From: Saprospiraceae bacterium UBA3362
GTDB taxonomy: Bacteria > Bacteroidota > Bacteroidia > Chitinophagales > Saprospiraceae
Assembly (NCBI GenBank): GCA_002360455.1
Contig: DEQQ01000090.1
Location: 16,907 to 80,906 of the forward strand
Length of the DNA stretch: 64,000 nt
Direction: 5' to 3'
Shown here: piece after piece, positions 9,296 through 18,549 of the stretch
Layout: each line of letters begins with the position of its first letter
How positions within the stretch are numbered: the stretch's first letter is position 1
Made by a program: the position numbers and the translations under genes
Notes under the pieces: model-generated
The model's database searches: none
The model's input: only the letters and a program-made list of their open reading frames with translations
What the model was told of the DNA's origin: nothing

Positions 9296-9829
9296 TTATT
9301 TTAAAGTTTTAGCCAAGTCTTTGAAGTATGTGGTATCTCCTTCCATATCGACAAAATACTCCGGAATATCAAAACTAAGCAGTGGATAACTTTCTTCTAT
9401 AGAGACAGCATTACCAAGTCCACATTTATAATGATCTTCTGCATAATTTAAGGATACCTGGTCTGAAACAAAATCAAAATAAAATTTACAATCCACTCCC
9501 AATTCAGTGTCTAGTTCAACATAGGTTGGCAACTCCTCTATGATTTTTATTTTACCAATAATCTCACCTGAATTATGATTTGGTGGTCCGTTAATCACTT
9601 CCAAAAATATTAGTGCCTCCTCTGTTCCTGTCGGATAAACAAGCAATCTTCCGGTAGGTCCATTTTCAGGTGTATCCCCGAATCCATAGGTTCCGCCTAT
9701 AATTGCACTTACATTGTTCACTACTATTCCATTGGTGTCTTTTGCTGTAGAATCAATCGGATTATTGTTTGAGATTAATTCAGTTGATTTTGACTTACAA
9801 CAAATAAAGGCTATTGAAAAAGGAATCAA
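9296..9829 (-). CDS. Probable lipoprotein of unknown function, reading frame interrupted in the signal peptide
   Basis: The frame codes for 177 residues from a TTG at 9829. I do not recognise a family. The N-terminus (hydrophobic, then FICCKSKS) looks like the second half of a lipoprotein signal peptide with the lipidated Cys at residue 10 or 11. The missing first half is visible upstream: ATG at 9857-9859 starts MKTKIQFL in the same frame, but codon 9 is TAG (9833-9835). So either a sequencing error, a recent nonsense mutation, or restart at TTG explains it. The rest of the protein is open and well formed, including a Gly-rich segment (IIGGTYGFGDTPENGPTG) and an acidic C-terminal half, suggesting recent damage, if any. 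No operon partner is evident. Confidence 0.6.
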   Translation of the reverse strand: MIPFSIAFICCKSKSTELISNNNPIDSTAKDTNGIVVNNVSAIIGGTYGFGDTPENGPTGRLLVYPTGTEEALIFLEVINGPPNHNSGEIIGKIKIIEELPTYVELDTELGVDCKFYFDFVSDQVSLNYAEDHYKCGLGNAVSIEESYPLLSFDIPEYFVDMEGDTTYFKDLAKTLK

Positions 9830-9892
9830 TATCTATAAAAACTGAATTTTGGTTTTCATATTAAAAATTGAGTAAAACAAAAGAATTGAATG

Positions 9893-9900
9893 CAAATATA
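9893..9900 (-). promoter_or_regulatory. Bacteroidota-type -7 element upstream of the interrupted lipoprotein gene
   Basis: On the minus strand the octamer TATATTTG matches the Bacteroidota -7 consensus TAnnTTTG and is followed by C. It lies 33 bases before the ATG at 9859. No clear TTTG -33 box precedes it. A perfect 10-bp palindrome TGACGCGTCA (9916-9925) lies about 16 bases upstream and could be an operator. Confidence 0.35.
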
Positions 9901-10024
9901 TCCAATCCATCGAAATGACGCGTCACATTGATAAGAATACTTTTCTCATCGCTTGGAATTCCCATTTTACAGCAACACTGACGACAACATGCTTGCCCAT
10001 TAGAGAGAGGCTCTATGCTTTTCT

Positions 10025-12748
10025 TCACTTTACAATTAATGGTTTTCTTGTGTTTCCATAAACAGTTCTTACTTCAACAAAATAGATTCCGGGATCCAGT
10101 AATTCCAAATTCAATGTAAAAATCAATGCATTGTTTGAATCAAATGATAAAGAATTCAATTTTCGGCCATTCAAATCAAAAAGAATTATCTGGCCTTTAT
10201 TCAATAATTCTTGAGTGACTACATTAACTGACCAATAGGCCGGATTTGGAACAAGATCAAATTGAAGAACATGAACATTATCTACTCCAGTATTGATTTT
10301 ACAATCGCCGGAAAATACGCGGGAGCACTGATTAGAATCTCTTACTATTAATGAATAAGCACCAACTTCAAGCAATGTAGGATTTGACTTACTGCCATTA
10401 CTCCATGTAAAATCGAATGGTGAAGTTCCTCCACTAGGTATATACTCAACCTTGCATTGCTGATTGATGGTATTGGAGACAATACTTCCTGTAATACGAG
10501 GAAACTGAATAAGGTCTTTCTCGGCTACAGAAGCACAATTATTTTGATGTACCTCGACCCGGATTTTTCCTGTTTCACTAACTTTAATTTCTTTGCCCGT
10601 ACTGCCGTTCGACCAGTTAATTTTTTCAAAAGTTTCATTCAAGCTCAAAGTGATTGTATCGCCAAAGCAAAATATATCCGGGCCCAAAATACGCAGTTCA
10701 GGTTTGTCAATTACTTTGAGTATGCTGCTTATTTTTAACCAATAATTTCCGGCACATAGATAATAAACGACTAATGGATGTTCACCGACCTCTGAGTGAC
10801 TGATAAAAAACCCATCCTGTCTTGAAGAAATTTGAGCTCCCTTACATTCAATTCTATCGAGAGTCAAACTTAAACCCAACTGATCAATTACCGAGTTTGA
10901 AATAAACAGACTATCGCTTTGACATATGGATAAATTAGTAAGCAAAGATTGTTGATTAAAATGAATCTTACTTTCTCTGTCCGGAAGTTGTCTTAACAAC
11001 GCATTGGTCAAATCAATAGACACATTGGTAGGAAGTGTAAAGGCTTTGGATGAAAAGACATAACTATATTGATTATATCTTACACAAATCCTATATTTAG
11101 TATTTGGAGAAGCGTTAAAAAACTGAACTGTATTCTTGAAATTAGTGTCCACAATCGTTTGGTCATTTCGCAAAAGCAATGCTCTCGAATCGATCAGCTT
11201 GGAAGAATCTTTTTCATCTCTTAATTCTACTAATACCCAAGATGAAATATTGCTTGGTATTGAAGTCAATTTTTCTTTTCCACTGTATTTAAAAATAGGA
11301 TCACTGAATGGATGATCATTACTTATATTCACATTAGAATTGAGCTCACAAGCTGCCTTCAAAGGAACTTTAAATTGTGCAGTGGTTGGAGTACAGACAC
11401 CAGGTAAGTTAGCATCCATCCAACTTAAGCGATTCTTTATCCATGTCTTGACCCTTTTTATTTCATCATCATAAGAACTCGCTATATAAGCATTAAATCC
11501 TCCCGGATTAGTTCCAATTATTTTCCATTGATTAAAATGTCTGTTTCTTGCAGCTAAAAGAGTATCATATCCATAAGAATCCATCAATCGGAACAAATTT
11601 ACGGTATCAAGTAATGTTCTTCTCAATTCACTCCATCTGCATTTTGCCTCATTTGCAAAAACAGGATCTTGCATTAATCTTCTCCACAAAACCGGAGTAG
11701 GCAGAGTCGCCGGAACACAACCGTCCCAACTCCATCCAGTGGTTAAAAATCCTGAACAAAAACTTGCATTTCCATAAGCAAAATTATAATCCCAAACCGG
11801 TCCTGCTTTCATCAATCCCTTGGACCCATCCTCTTCCAATTTTTCTTTGTAAAAATAACTGCTGGCCTTATAAGCATCAGCATTACGAGAAAATTCTGTC
11901 AATAAAATGTAGTCGATAAAGGATTGTGTGCTGATGTAATTTCTATAACCGTTCACAGGATCTGCAAAATTGGGTGAAGAAATCACCAGCTCCATGGTAT
12001 CAATAAATTTTCTAATATAGTCCGCTTGTTTAGGATTGATTTCCTGTGGATCCGGCTCAATGTAAAGCCATGTAACATTCTGATTGTTGGTAGATTTAAG
12101 TACAGATATAAAGGTTTTATCCGTCGCATTATTGGCTCTATCAACGCACATAATATAGCCTCCTGTCAGCTCCAATCCGGTGCTATCCTCCGGTTTTACA
12201 TTGGCAATATCAACTCGATTTTTATCACGTTTTATCTTTTCTGTCAAAATATAAATTCCTTGATATTGGCCATTCAGTATCAACTCACAATATTTCGTCC
12301 TAGGAGCCCAATGACCCATGTTTTCCCAAAGCTTATAAGTCATTACATTCCTTACCAGACTAATATCGTTATAGGGCGCATAAAGCACCCAATCTTCTTC
12401 TTCAGGAAGTCCCATTATACTTACATTCAAATCATCTCCCGTCACACTATCTTTGGTTTCAAAGGCATACTGTTTTTGCGGATAGGCTTGCGAACTTCTA
12501 CCTCTTATTTCTATATTAGCCCAATTATTAAATTGAAACTTGCTCTGCTTTGTGTAATTCATCTTGTTTTGGCCATTATCTACAACCTTAATATTGACCA
12601 AAGTTCTTGGCTCATTCATGATTGTTTTTCCTTTGGTATCAATGATCACAATAGGAAGATTGGAAGAATCTAGAACAACAGTTTGCGAAAGCAATTGGTC
12701 ACATATTAAAAATAATAAGAATATATAAATTAATTTCAAAGCCGACAT
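10025..12748 (-). CDS. CotH kinase family protein with T9SS type A sorting domain
   Basis: The protein (907 residues from the ATG at 12748, chosen because the signal peptide ending LLSQ follows directly) contains a CotH-like domain at about 65-460: IEIRGRSSQAYPQKQYAFE, then EDWVLYAPYND, YCELILNGQYQGIY, and GPVWDYNFAYGNA with the Asp-rich metal/catalytic region. CotH proteins are atypical protein kinases first described in Bacillus spores. Beta-sandwich modules follow (ILGPDIFCFGDTITL; CKVEYIPSGGTSPFDFTWSNG, SprB-like), then a C-terminal T9SS type A domain of about 80 residues (LVPNPA, GIYFVEV). It should be exported and attached to the surface. Activity on any substrate is unproven. A second CotH protein is at 50.7 kb. 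Confidence 0.88.
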   Translation of the reverse strand: MSALKLIYIFLLFLICDQLLSQTVVLDSSNLPIVIIDTKGKTIMNEPRTLVNIKVVDNGQNKMNYTKQSKFQFNNWANIEIRGRSSQAYPQKQYAFETKDSVTGDDLNVSIMGLPEEEDWVLYAPYNDISLVRNVMTYKLWENMGHWAPRTKYCELILNGQYQGIYILTEKIKRDKNRVDIANVKPEDSTGLELTGGYIMCVDRANNATDKTFISVLKSTNNQNVTWLYIEPDPQEINPKQADYIRKFIDTMELVISSPNFADPVNGYRNYISTQSFIDYILLTEFSRNADAYKASSYFYKEKLEEDGSKGLMKAGPVWDYNFAYGNASFCSGFLTTGWSWDGCVPATLPTPVLWRRLMQDPVFANEAKCRWSELRRTLLDTVNLFRLMDSYGYDTLLAARNRHFNQWKIIGTNPGGFNAYIASSYDDEIKRVKTWIKNRLSWMDANLPGVCTPTTAQFKVPLKAACELNSNVNISNDHPFSDPIFKYSGKEKLTSIPSNISSWVLVELRDEKDSSKLIDSRALLLRNDQTIVDTNFKNTVQFFNASPNTKYRICVRYNQYSYVFSSKAFTLPTNVSIDLTNALLRQLPDRESKIHFNQQSLLTNLSICQSDSLFISNSVIDQLGLSLTLDRIECKGAQISSRQDGFFISHSEVGEHPLVVYYLCAGNYWLKISSILKVIDKPELRILGPDIFCFGDTITLSLNETFEKINWSNGSTGKEIKVSETGKIRVEVHQNNCASVAEKDLIQFPRITGSIVSNTINQQCKVEYIPSGGTSPFDFTWSNGSKSNPTLLEVGAYSLIVRDSNQCSRVFSGDCKINTGVDNVHVLQFDLVPNPAYWSVNVVTQELLNKGQIILFDLNGRKLNSLSFDSNNALIFTLNLELLDPGIYFVEVRTVYGNTRKPLIVK

Positions 12749-12848
12749 AAAGGAACTATTTTGTGTAAAAATAATTTTTTTTAATACCATTTCCAATTAA
12801 TACTTAGAATTATAAAGAATTCATACATTTATTGTCCAAATCAACAAA

Positions 12849-13736
12849 ATGCTTGATCAACTTAGAAAATATCAATCTAAACCCGAAAGTCTGTGTGACT
12901 TGTCGGTTTTAATCCCAAGTTGGAATAATCTAAATTATCTCAAGTATTGCCTCCAATTCATTCAAAAAAACTCGACTCAAAAGATTCAAGTTATAATAGC
13001 CATCAATGAGGGCATTGATGGAACAACAGAATGGGTCGCTCAACAACAGTGGATAGATTATATTCATTTTCCAATAAACTATGGCATCTGTTATACAATG
13101 AATCTATGCAGAAGTATGGTTCAGTCAGACCTCATTGTATATCTTAATGATGATATGTTGGTACTTCCGCAATGGGATACAGAAATTCTGAAAACTGTAG
13201 GGTCACTGCCTACTAAGATGTACTACTTATCGGGCACAATGATAGAACCTACAGACACCGGAAATCCATGCGCAATCGTTCAAGATTTCGGGAATGAACC
13301 CAAAATGTTGCAAGAAGATAATTTGCTTAAATTTCATCAACAAATTCATAAACAAGACTGGAATGGAGCCAGCTGGCCTCCGTGCATTATACATAAAGAC
13401 TGCTGGGATTTGGTTGGTGGATTTAGTGTAGAATTTAGTCCCGGATTTTATTCTGATCCTGATCTGTCCAAAAAATTATATGATGCCGGTGTTCGAATTT
13501 TCAAAGGTATTGGAGCTTGTCGTGTTTATCATTTTGGATCAAAATCTACAAAACGAATTCAAAAAACAAAACGAAAAAATACAGGTCGCTCTTTATTTAT
13601 ATCAAAATGGAGCATGAGTGCAAATTATTTTTATAAAAAGGTTTTACTCATGGGGCAACAGTATTCAGTATTAAAACAAAACTTTGAAATAAGTTTCTTT
13701 GACAAAGTAAAATCGATTCTTAGCAAATTATTTTAA
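12849..13736 (+). CDS. Glycosyltransferase family 2 protein
   Basis: The 295-residue protein begins its GT-A fold at about residue 18 (LSVLIPSWNN), with a nucleotide-binding strand IIAINEGIDG and the metal-binding motif YLNDDM near residue 100. WPPCIIHKDCWDLVGGF and SDPDLSKKLYDAG are the acceptor-side motifs of family 2 transferases (the ED-type acidic pair appears as DPD). The C-terminus is basic and lacks transmembrane helices, suggesting a peripheral membrane enzyme of surface glycan assembly. It converges with the membrane protein gene that follows, overlapping it by nine bases. Donor and acceptor are unknown. Confidence 0.85.
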   Translation: MLDQLRKYQSKPESLCDLSVLIPSWNNLNYLKYCLQFIQKNSTQKIQVIIAINEGIDGTTEWVAQQQWIDYIHFPINYGICYTMNLCRSMVQSDLIVYLNDDMLVLPQWDTEILKTVGSLPTKMYYLSGTMIEPTDTGNPCAIVQDFGNEPKMLQEDNLLKFHQQIHKQDWNGASWPPCIIHKDCWDLVGGFSVEFSPGFYSDPDLSKKLYDAGVRIFKGIGACRVYHFGSKSTKRIQKTKRKNTGRSLFISKWSMSANYFYKKVLLMGQQYSVLKQNFEISFFDKVKSILSKLF

Positions 13737-15230
13737 AGTATACAACTGGTAAGTAGTATTCTCAAATAAAGGTTGCATAGAAAAAGGTTGTTTACTGAAT
13801 CGCTTGTCTCTAATATAAAATCCAATTCCATACTTTGAAAATAATTCTTTCAACTCATTCTCAGAAAGATTATTATAAAATAGATTTGCCTTGGTGTTCC
13901 ATTCATGATTTGACTTTCTATCACTGAAGTTTACTCCATATAGTTTTTGGATCCTATCTGACCAGGGCGCCAAATAGGCCAAATGATGACCTATTGCTTT
14001 CCAGTCTACCCAACTGCTTCTTTCACTTAGTGCTTTAAATCTCGTAAAATTCATTGGTGTAGCAAACAAAGCATCATTGGAGGTATTCAGTTTACAAAAT
14101 TGAGCTAGCTCCAGTTCATCCGCCTGAATCAACTCTCCCCTGGAAGTATAAAAATTCTTGTAACTAATAGCAGCTACCAACCCACAACAAACCAAAACGT
14201 AAAATACTTTTTTTATTCTGTAATATTGGGCAACAAAATAATTCTTAAAAAACATGAACACAGAAATTACACAGAACAATTCTAAAAAAATACTGGATCC
14301 AAGCCACATCGTCTTGGTGACCCAACCAACGTGAAAAATACTGGTAAGCATACCATAAACCAAAATGAAAAGCCCATGAAATATAAGATAAAGAAAAATC
14401 CATCTCTCGGTTTTAGACGAACTCCATAATCCAAGGCCAAAGAGCAAAAACGATAAAACAATATTTTGAATGTCTTGATAATGAAAATAGAGATGGTGCC
14501 CTATTCTAAATTCCAATAACTCTTGCTCTAAATTCCCATGCGAATGAACTGAAGCCGTCTTCCATACCAAAAAAAGTAAATAGGGAGCACAGAAAATTAA
14601 CCAACCCATTCCAAAACGCAGAATTTCCTTGCATAAAAAACGATGCAAAACAAAAGATCTCGAAATGTAAAATAACAAAATCAATCCAAACAAATGGAGA
14701 CCAACAATAGCATGAATATAACAGGTCAACACTGCGAAAATGATCTGAAGAGAAAGCTTGGATGAAAAGAAAAAGTACATTGCCCAACTCGCTAAACTTA
14801 ATGCAACCATTGAGGATACAGGCATATTATAATACATCTCATGGCCATTGAGTGAGAACCAAGAGCATAGTAAAAAAAAACTCAAGCAAGTCAAATAGGT
14901 CCAAGCTACTTCTTTTACAAAATAAGAAATAATCTTGATTGTAGCCAGTATTAAGGAAACCGAACAAATCAAATGCACAATAAATAATCCAAGCTGATGA
15001 TGAGATACAGTATAATGCAAAAGGGCAAGATATACACTTCGCTCAAAAAAAGGAAGTTGAAAAATATAATTCAAATAAAAGTCATTGGGATACAACTGTG
15101 GATTGTCCCACTTTTTTAGATAAGGAATTACTTCTATCATATCACTCCCCCACTGTTCATACCCGTAGGCTATAAGCAATAGAAAATAAATACTAAAACT
15201 TAGAGCAAGCTCGACAATTGATTTTTTCAT
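13728..15230 (-). CDS. Polytopic membrane protein, possibly GT-C-like
   Basis: The 500-residue protein has about ten hydrophobic helices (for example at 7-24, 90-115, 120-140, 160-190, 205-225, 260-300, 310-335, 345-360), followed by a soluble C-terminal part of about 130 residues. The N-terminal loop WDNPQLYPNDFYLNY and the C-terminal LSERSSWVDWKAIG / LAPWSDRIQKLYG look like the DUF6798-type architecture of GT-C-fold proteins, by recall only. Such proteins may use lipid-linked sugars on the periplasmic side. It lies next to a family 2 glycosyltransferase, which fits a glycan role, but the genes converge, so there is no operon. Function is not established. Confidence 0.65.
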   Translation of the reverse strand: MKKSIVELALSFSIYFLLLIAYGYEQWGSDMIEVIPYLKKWDNPQLYPNDFYLNYIFQLPFFERSVYLALLHYTVSHHQLGLFIVHLICSVSLILATIKIISYFVKEVAWTYLTCLSFFLLCSWFSLNGHEMYYNMPVSSMVALSLASWAMYFFFSSKLSLQIIFAVLTCYIHAIVGLHLFGLILLFYISRSFVLHRFLCKEILRFGMGWLIFCAPYLLFLVWKTASVHSHGNLEQELLEFRIGHHLYFHYQDIQNIVLSFLLFGLGLWSSSKTERWIFLYLIFHGLFILVYGMLTSIFHVGWVTKTMWLGSSIFLELFCVISVFMFFKNYFVAQYYRIKKVFYVLVCCGLVAAISYKNFYTSRGELIQADELELAQFCKLNTSNDALFATPMNFTRFKALSERSSWVDWKAIGHHLAYLAPWSDRIQKLYGVNFSDRKSNHEWNTKANLFYNNLSENELKELFSKYGIGFYIRDKRFSKQPFSMQPLFENTTYQLYTLK

Positions 15231-15331
15231 TTCTTACTCTTATGACACTTTATTGTTGTCAATAAAAAGGATTATCATTTGACTTCTCATCCAAATCTTT
15301 TATTCGATAAGAGAAAAGAATTAACGATTTT

Positions 15332-16690
15332 CTAAATCGCTCTCACAATATCATACTTTGTGATCACATGATAACTGCCTATCTGATCTTTGGTCAATAC
15401 TCCAGGAATTTTCTCTTCAAAAAATCGATTCAGTTTGCTAATGGCTAAATCCAATCCTACCATTGGCATTGGATCAGACATAATATGATCTACGGTCTTT
15501 TCTGTATTTTGTAATGGGTTCTCCAAGATAAAATTCAATATGGCATTCTCCGAGACAGTTCCTATGACTTTATCTCCCTCCATAACCGGGAGTTGTGATA
15601 TATCATATTGTTTCATCAATGACAAGACAGTTCGCACGGTTTCATTACTTTGGATGGCATAAAACGTTTTATCTTTCTTTGATTTAATTAAATCTGCAAC
15701 GGTCAACTCGGTTTGTAAAAACCCTCGCTCACGCATCCAATCATCATTGAATATTTTACCGATGTAGCGACTCCCATGGTCATGAAATATAAGAACTACA
15801 ACATCATCTTTTTTGAGCTGATCTTTTATCTGCAACAAACCGGCTAAAGTTGATCCCGCAGAGTAACCTAATAACAATCCTTCTTCTCTTGCCAATCTTC
15901 TGCAGGCAAGCGCTGCAGACTTATCATCCACTCTTTCAAAATGATCCATCAGCTTGGGATCTAGGTTGGCCGGGATGGTATCTTTTCCGATCCCTTCTGT
16001 AAGATAAGGATAAGACTCTTTGAGATCGATTTCTCCCGTACTAATATATTTTGTGAGAATAGAACCGTAAGTGTCAATCCCAACAATTTTTACATTAGGA
16101 TTTTTTTCTTTAAGATATTTTGCACATCCTGTAATGGTTCCGCAAGTTCCTGCACCTACCAACAAGTGAGTAATTTTTCCTTCTGTTTGTTCCCAAATTT
16201 CCGGTCCTGTAGTTTTGTAATGCGCTTCCAGATTGGCCATATTATCATATTGATTAAACCAAAATGAGTTGGGAATTTCTTTGCTCAATCTCTCAGCAAC
16301 TGAATAATATGAACGAGGATCTGAAGCTTCTACAGCAGTAGGACAAACGATAACTTCTGCCCCCATGGCTTTAAGCATATCAATTTTCTCCTTGCTCTGT
16401 TTGTCATTAGTCGTAAAAATACATTTATATCCTCTAACAACTCCTACAAGGGCAAGTCCCATTCCTGTATTACCACTTGTGCACTCAATGATGGTTCCAC
16501 CGGGTTTCAATTTTCCCGACGCTTCGGCAGCATCGACCATGCTTACAGCCATCCTGTCTTTGATAGAATGACCGGGATTGAATGTTTCTACTTTGGCCAA
16601 AACGGTCGCAGGAATATCAGCTGCGACTTTATTGAGCTTAACCATTGGAGTATTTCCTATAGCTTCGAGAATATTGGATAGATAAGACAT
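15332..16690 (-). CDS. cbs: Cystathionine beta-synthase (PLP-dependent, with CBS domain pair)
   Basis: The 452-residue protein joins a fold-type II PLP domain (1-310) to a C-terminal pair of CBS domains (about 330-452). Motifs are NTPMVKLN, the PLP Lys in NPGHSIKDR (Lys44), the phosphate loop SGNTGMGLA and GAGTCGTITG. This length and tandem CBS arrangement distinguish it from plain cysteine synthase, which lacks the CBS pair. It condenses serine (or an activated serine) with homocysteine to form cystathionine; the CBS pair probably senses an adenosyl compound. The start MSYLSN at 16690 is preferred over 16723. It appears monocistronic. Confidence 0.88.
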   Translation of the reverse strand: MSYLSNILEAIGNTPMVKLNKVAADIPATVLAKVETFNPGHSIKDRMAVSMVDAAEASGKLKPGGTIIECTSGNTGMGLALVGVVRGYKCIFTTNDKQSKEKIDMLKAMGAEVIVCPTAVEASDPRSYYSVAERLSKEIPNSFWFNQYDNMANLEAHYKTTGPEIWEQTEGKITHLLVGAGTCGTITGCAKYLKEKNPNVKIVGIDTYGSILTKYISTGEIDLKESYPYLTEGIGKDTIPANLDPKLMDHFERVDDKSAALACRRLAREEGLLLGYSAGSTLAGLLQIKDQLKKDDVVVLIFHDHGSRYIGKIFNDDWMRERGFLQTELTVADLIKSKKDKTFYAIQSNETVRTVLSLMKQYDISQLPVMEGDKVIGTVSENAILNFILENPLQNTEKTVDHIMSDPMPMVGLDLAISKLNRFFEEKIPGVLTKDQIGSYHVITKYDIVRAI

Positions 16691-16778
16691 ATCATTATGT
16701 TTTTGACCGGCAATGAGGATCACTTATAGAAATAAAAATTGATGATCCAAATTGGCAACCGTGAATATTAATAAAAGG

Positions 16779-16786
16779 CAAAGCTA
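16779..16786 (-). promoter_or_regulatory. Candidate -7 element for the cystathionine beta-synthase gene
   Basis: TAGCTTTG on the minus strand matches TAnnTTTG and lies 88 bases before the chosen start at 16690. No strong -33 TTTG is seen at the usual distance, so this is tentative. Confidence 0.3.
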
Positions 16787-16818
16787 AAAAGATTCTAAAA
16801 CTGTTGAGCTTTTACAGT

Positions 16819-17634
16819 CTAATTGAAGTTGATTTCTACAAAAAAACGCACATTCATAGCTCCAAGCTCACGAGCGACCTCATTTGTTACTATAACTTGC
16901 GCATCCTGTGGGTAGCTGGCAGGAATTTTCCCGATCACTTTTGCATATACAGAACGACCCAAAATTGGATTGATTATTCGTACTATACTGTTGGCTTTTG
17001 CCGTCCTATGCAAAACATAAAATCTGCCGTTATCTCTATATAATTTTTCCCAATAAGCTACTCCTCTGCTTTGCTTCGAATAGTGAATTTCTGCCTCTTC
17101 CACAGCTTCAGTTGAAGTCTTGACCAAGTCTTGTTCCGTGGGTTGGGCTGCCACATCCTCATCAGACGGAAGATCAGGATTGAGTACAAAGTAGCCTATA
17201 CAGATAAGTTCATTTTCTTGCAGGGCGCCGGATTTGAAACAATTAAACTGCATAAGCTGATCCGGTCGGTTGTAACCCAATTTACTTGCTATTGACCATA
17301 AGGTTTCCCCTTTCTTAAGCTTGTAGTAAATCTTTTTGGAATTCTTGATTTGATTCTTTTCCAAGCTTAAAGCGGATGGAGCTAATGGTATATATAAAAT
17401 TTGGGCAATATTTAAGTTGCTATTATTGAGGTTATTATATTTAATTAATTGAATTGCGTTTGAATTATAATTTCGGGCTATTGAGTATAATCCTTCTCCT
17501 TGCTTGACTCTGTGCAGAATAGAAAGCTGATCATCCCGATAATCTACAACTACCAAACTGTCGGACACCAATGCTTCTTGGGCCGAAAGAATACTAAACA
17601 CTGTAATAAAAAATATTAAATTAAATATTTTCAT
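16819..17634 (-). CDS. LysM-repeat protein with double-psi beta-barrel (RlpA-like) C-terminus
   Basis: The 271-residue protein has a signal peptide (1-18), two LysM repeats (about 39-83, VKQGEGLYSIARNYN...; and 103-148, LKKGETLWSIASKLGY), a 40-residue acidic linker, and a C-terminal segment (about 188-271, GVAYWEKLYRDNGRFYVLHRTAKANSIVRI, shown only in part) that resembles a double-psi beta-barrel as in RlpA, with LGRSVYAKVIGKIP and VIVTNEVARELGA. LysM binds peptidoglycan, so the protein is periplasmic and wall-bound. The catalytic Asp/His pair of lytic RlpA is not obvious, so a binding role is as likely as cleavage. Confidence 0.8.
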   Translation of the reverse strand: MKIFNLIFFITVFSILSAQEALVSDSLVVVDYRDDQLSILHRVKQGEGLYSIARNYNSNAIQLIKYNNLNNSNLNIAQILYIPLAPSALSLEKNQIKNSKKIYYKLKKGETLWSIASKLGYNRPDQLMQFNCFKSGALQENELICIGYFVLNPDLPSDEDVAAQPTEQDLVKTSTEAVEEAEIHYSKQSRGVAYWEKLYRDNGRFYVLHRTAKANSIVRIINPILGRSVYAKVIGKIPASYPQDAQVIVTNEVARELGAMNVRFFVEINFN

Positions 17635-18132
17635 TATATATATTTCACAATATTATAAATGCAAATATATTAAATTATTTAATAATATATAAAATTAAAC
17701 AATTATTTAACACTAAAATGAACTTAAAATTATCCCAAAACCAAAAAACTTGAACTGTCATCAACTATTAAATTGAAGCTTAAATTAATTTTTAGGATCG
17801 TAGTGAATTGAGTTTCTATCCTGTTTGACTAAAATAATTGGAGAATGAAGAACCAAAATCGCTGAAATAATACGATTAAATCGACTAAAATTCAATATTC
17901 TCCAAGCCCCCCAATCAGCTCCATTTTAGCTTGTTCAAGTAAAATTATTTACTATCAGTTGATTGCAATTTGATTATTTATTAAATATATTTCTAATATA
18001 TAATAATGAAAATTATACAGCGGGACACCGTCGTTCGATGTAAAAAATTCCAAAAAAATATTTGTCCAACAATCAATATCGTCATATATTGAAGGGTCAA
18101 ATTTATTTTTTAACAAAACTAAACCGTATCAT
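17635..18132. other. Intergenic stretch between divergent genes
   Basis: These 498 bases separate the LysM gene (minus) and the small DNA-binding protein gene (plus). They are extremely AT-rich. I see no open frame of note and no RNA gene. An inverted repeat TTGGAGAAT/ATTCTCCAA (17838-17846 and 17897-17905) spans about 68 bases. Promoters for both flanking genes should lie here. Confidence 0.5.
17662..17669 (-). promoter_or_regulatory. Candidate -7 element for the LysM protein gene
   Basis: TATATTTG followed by C on the minus strand matches the Bacteroidota -7 consensus and ends 27 bases before the ATG at 17634, a normal leader length. The surrounding sequence is so AT-rich that a chance match is possible. 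Confidence 0.35.
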
Positions 18133-18375
18133 ATGAATATTACATTTGACGAGCTTCGCGACATCAAACATCGTTTACCTGCCGGAAGTATTAAGCGTAT
18201 TGCAGATGAGCTTAACCTTGACGAGCAGGTCGTAAGAAATTACTTTGGCGCCCATCATTTAGAAAACAGTGGTAACCATATCCAGCCGGGACCACATGGA
18301 GGTATTGTACATATTGAAGATGAATCTATTTTAAAATTGGCAATGCAAATATTACAAGAATCCAGTTCCAATTAA
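18133..18375 (+). CDS. Small DNA-binding protein with helix-turn-helix
   Basis: The 80-residue protein has an N-terminal helix-turn-helix-like half (FDELRDIKHRLPAGSIKRIA, then ELNLDEQVVRNYFG), in which GSIKRIADELNL and QVVRNYFGA read as successive helices. The second half is GNHIQPGPHGGIVHIED, then a terminal helix. I recall this as a conserved small protein of Bacteroidota of unknown target. It is monocistronic, with a terminator right after it. A nucleoid or regulatory role is inference. Confidence 0.75.
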   Translation: MNITFDELRDIKHRLPAGSIKRIADELNLDEQVVRNYFGAHHLENSGNHIQPGPHGGIVHIEDESILKLAMQILQESSSN

Positions 18376-18420
18376 TATTCCCCTTTATTGATTTAACTTA
18401 TTATACCTTACCTAAACTAA

Positions 18421-18450
18421 AAAACGAGTATTAAAATGCTCGTTTTTTTT
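18421..18450 (+). terminator. Rho-independent terminator of the small DNA-binding protein gene
   Basis: AAAACGAG (18421-18428) pairs with CTCGTTTT (18439-18446) and runs into eight T residues. Confidence 0.8.
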
Positions 18451-18454
18451 ATGC

Positions 18455-18491
18455 AAAAAAAAATCCGGCACTACAGGATTGCATTGCCGGA
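18455..18491 (-). terminator. Rho-independent terminator of the minus-strand T9SS cargo gene
   Basis: Read on the minus strand, TCCGGCA (18491-18485) pairs with TGCCGGA (18470-18464), followed by a run of nine T (18463-18455). It lies about 60 bases after the stop of the gene ending at 18550. Confidence 0.8.
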
Positions 18492-18549
18492 AAACTAAAT
18501 AAGTTTATGGGATAGGATTTTTTCTGCGATTCTTTTTATCCAATTAATT

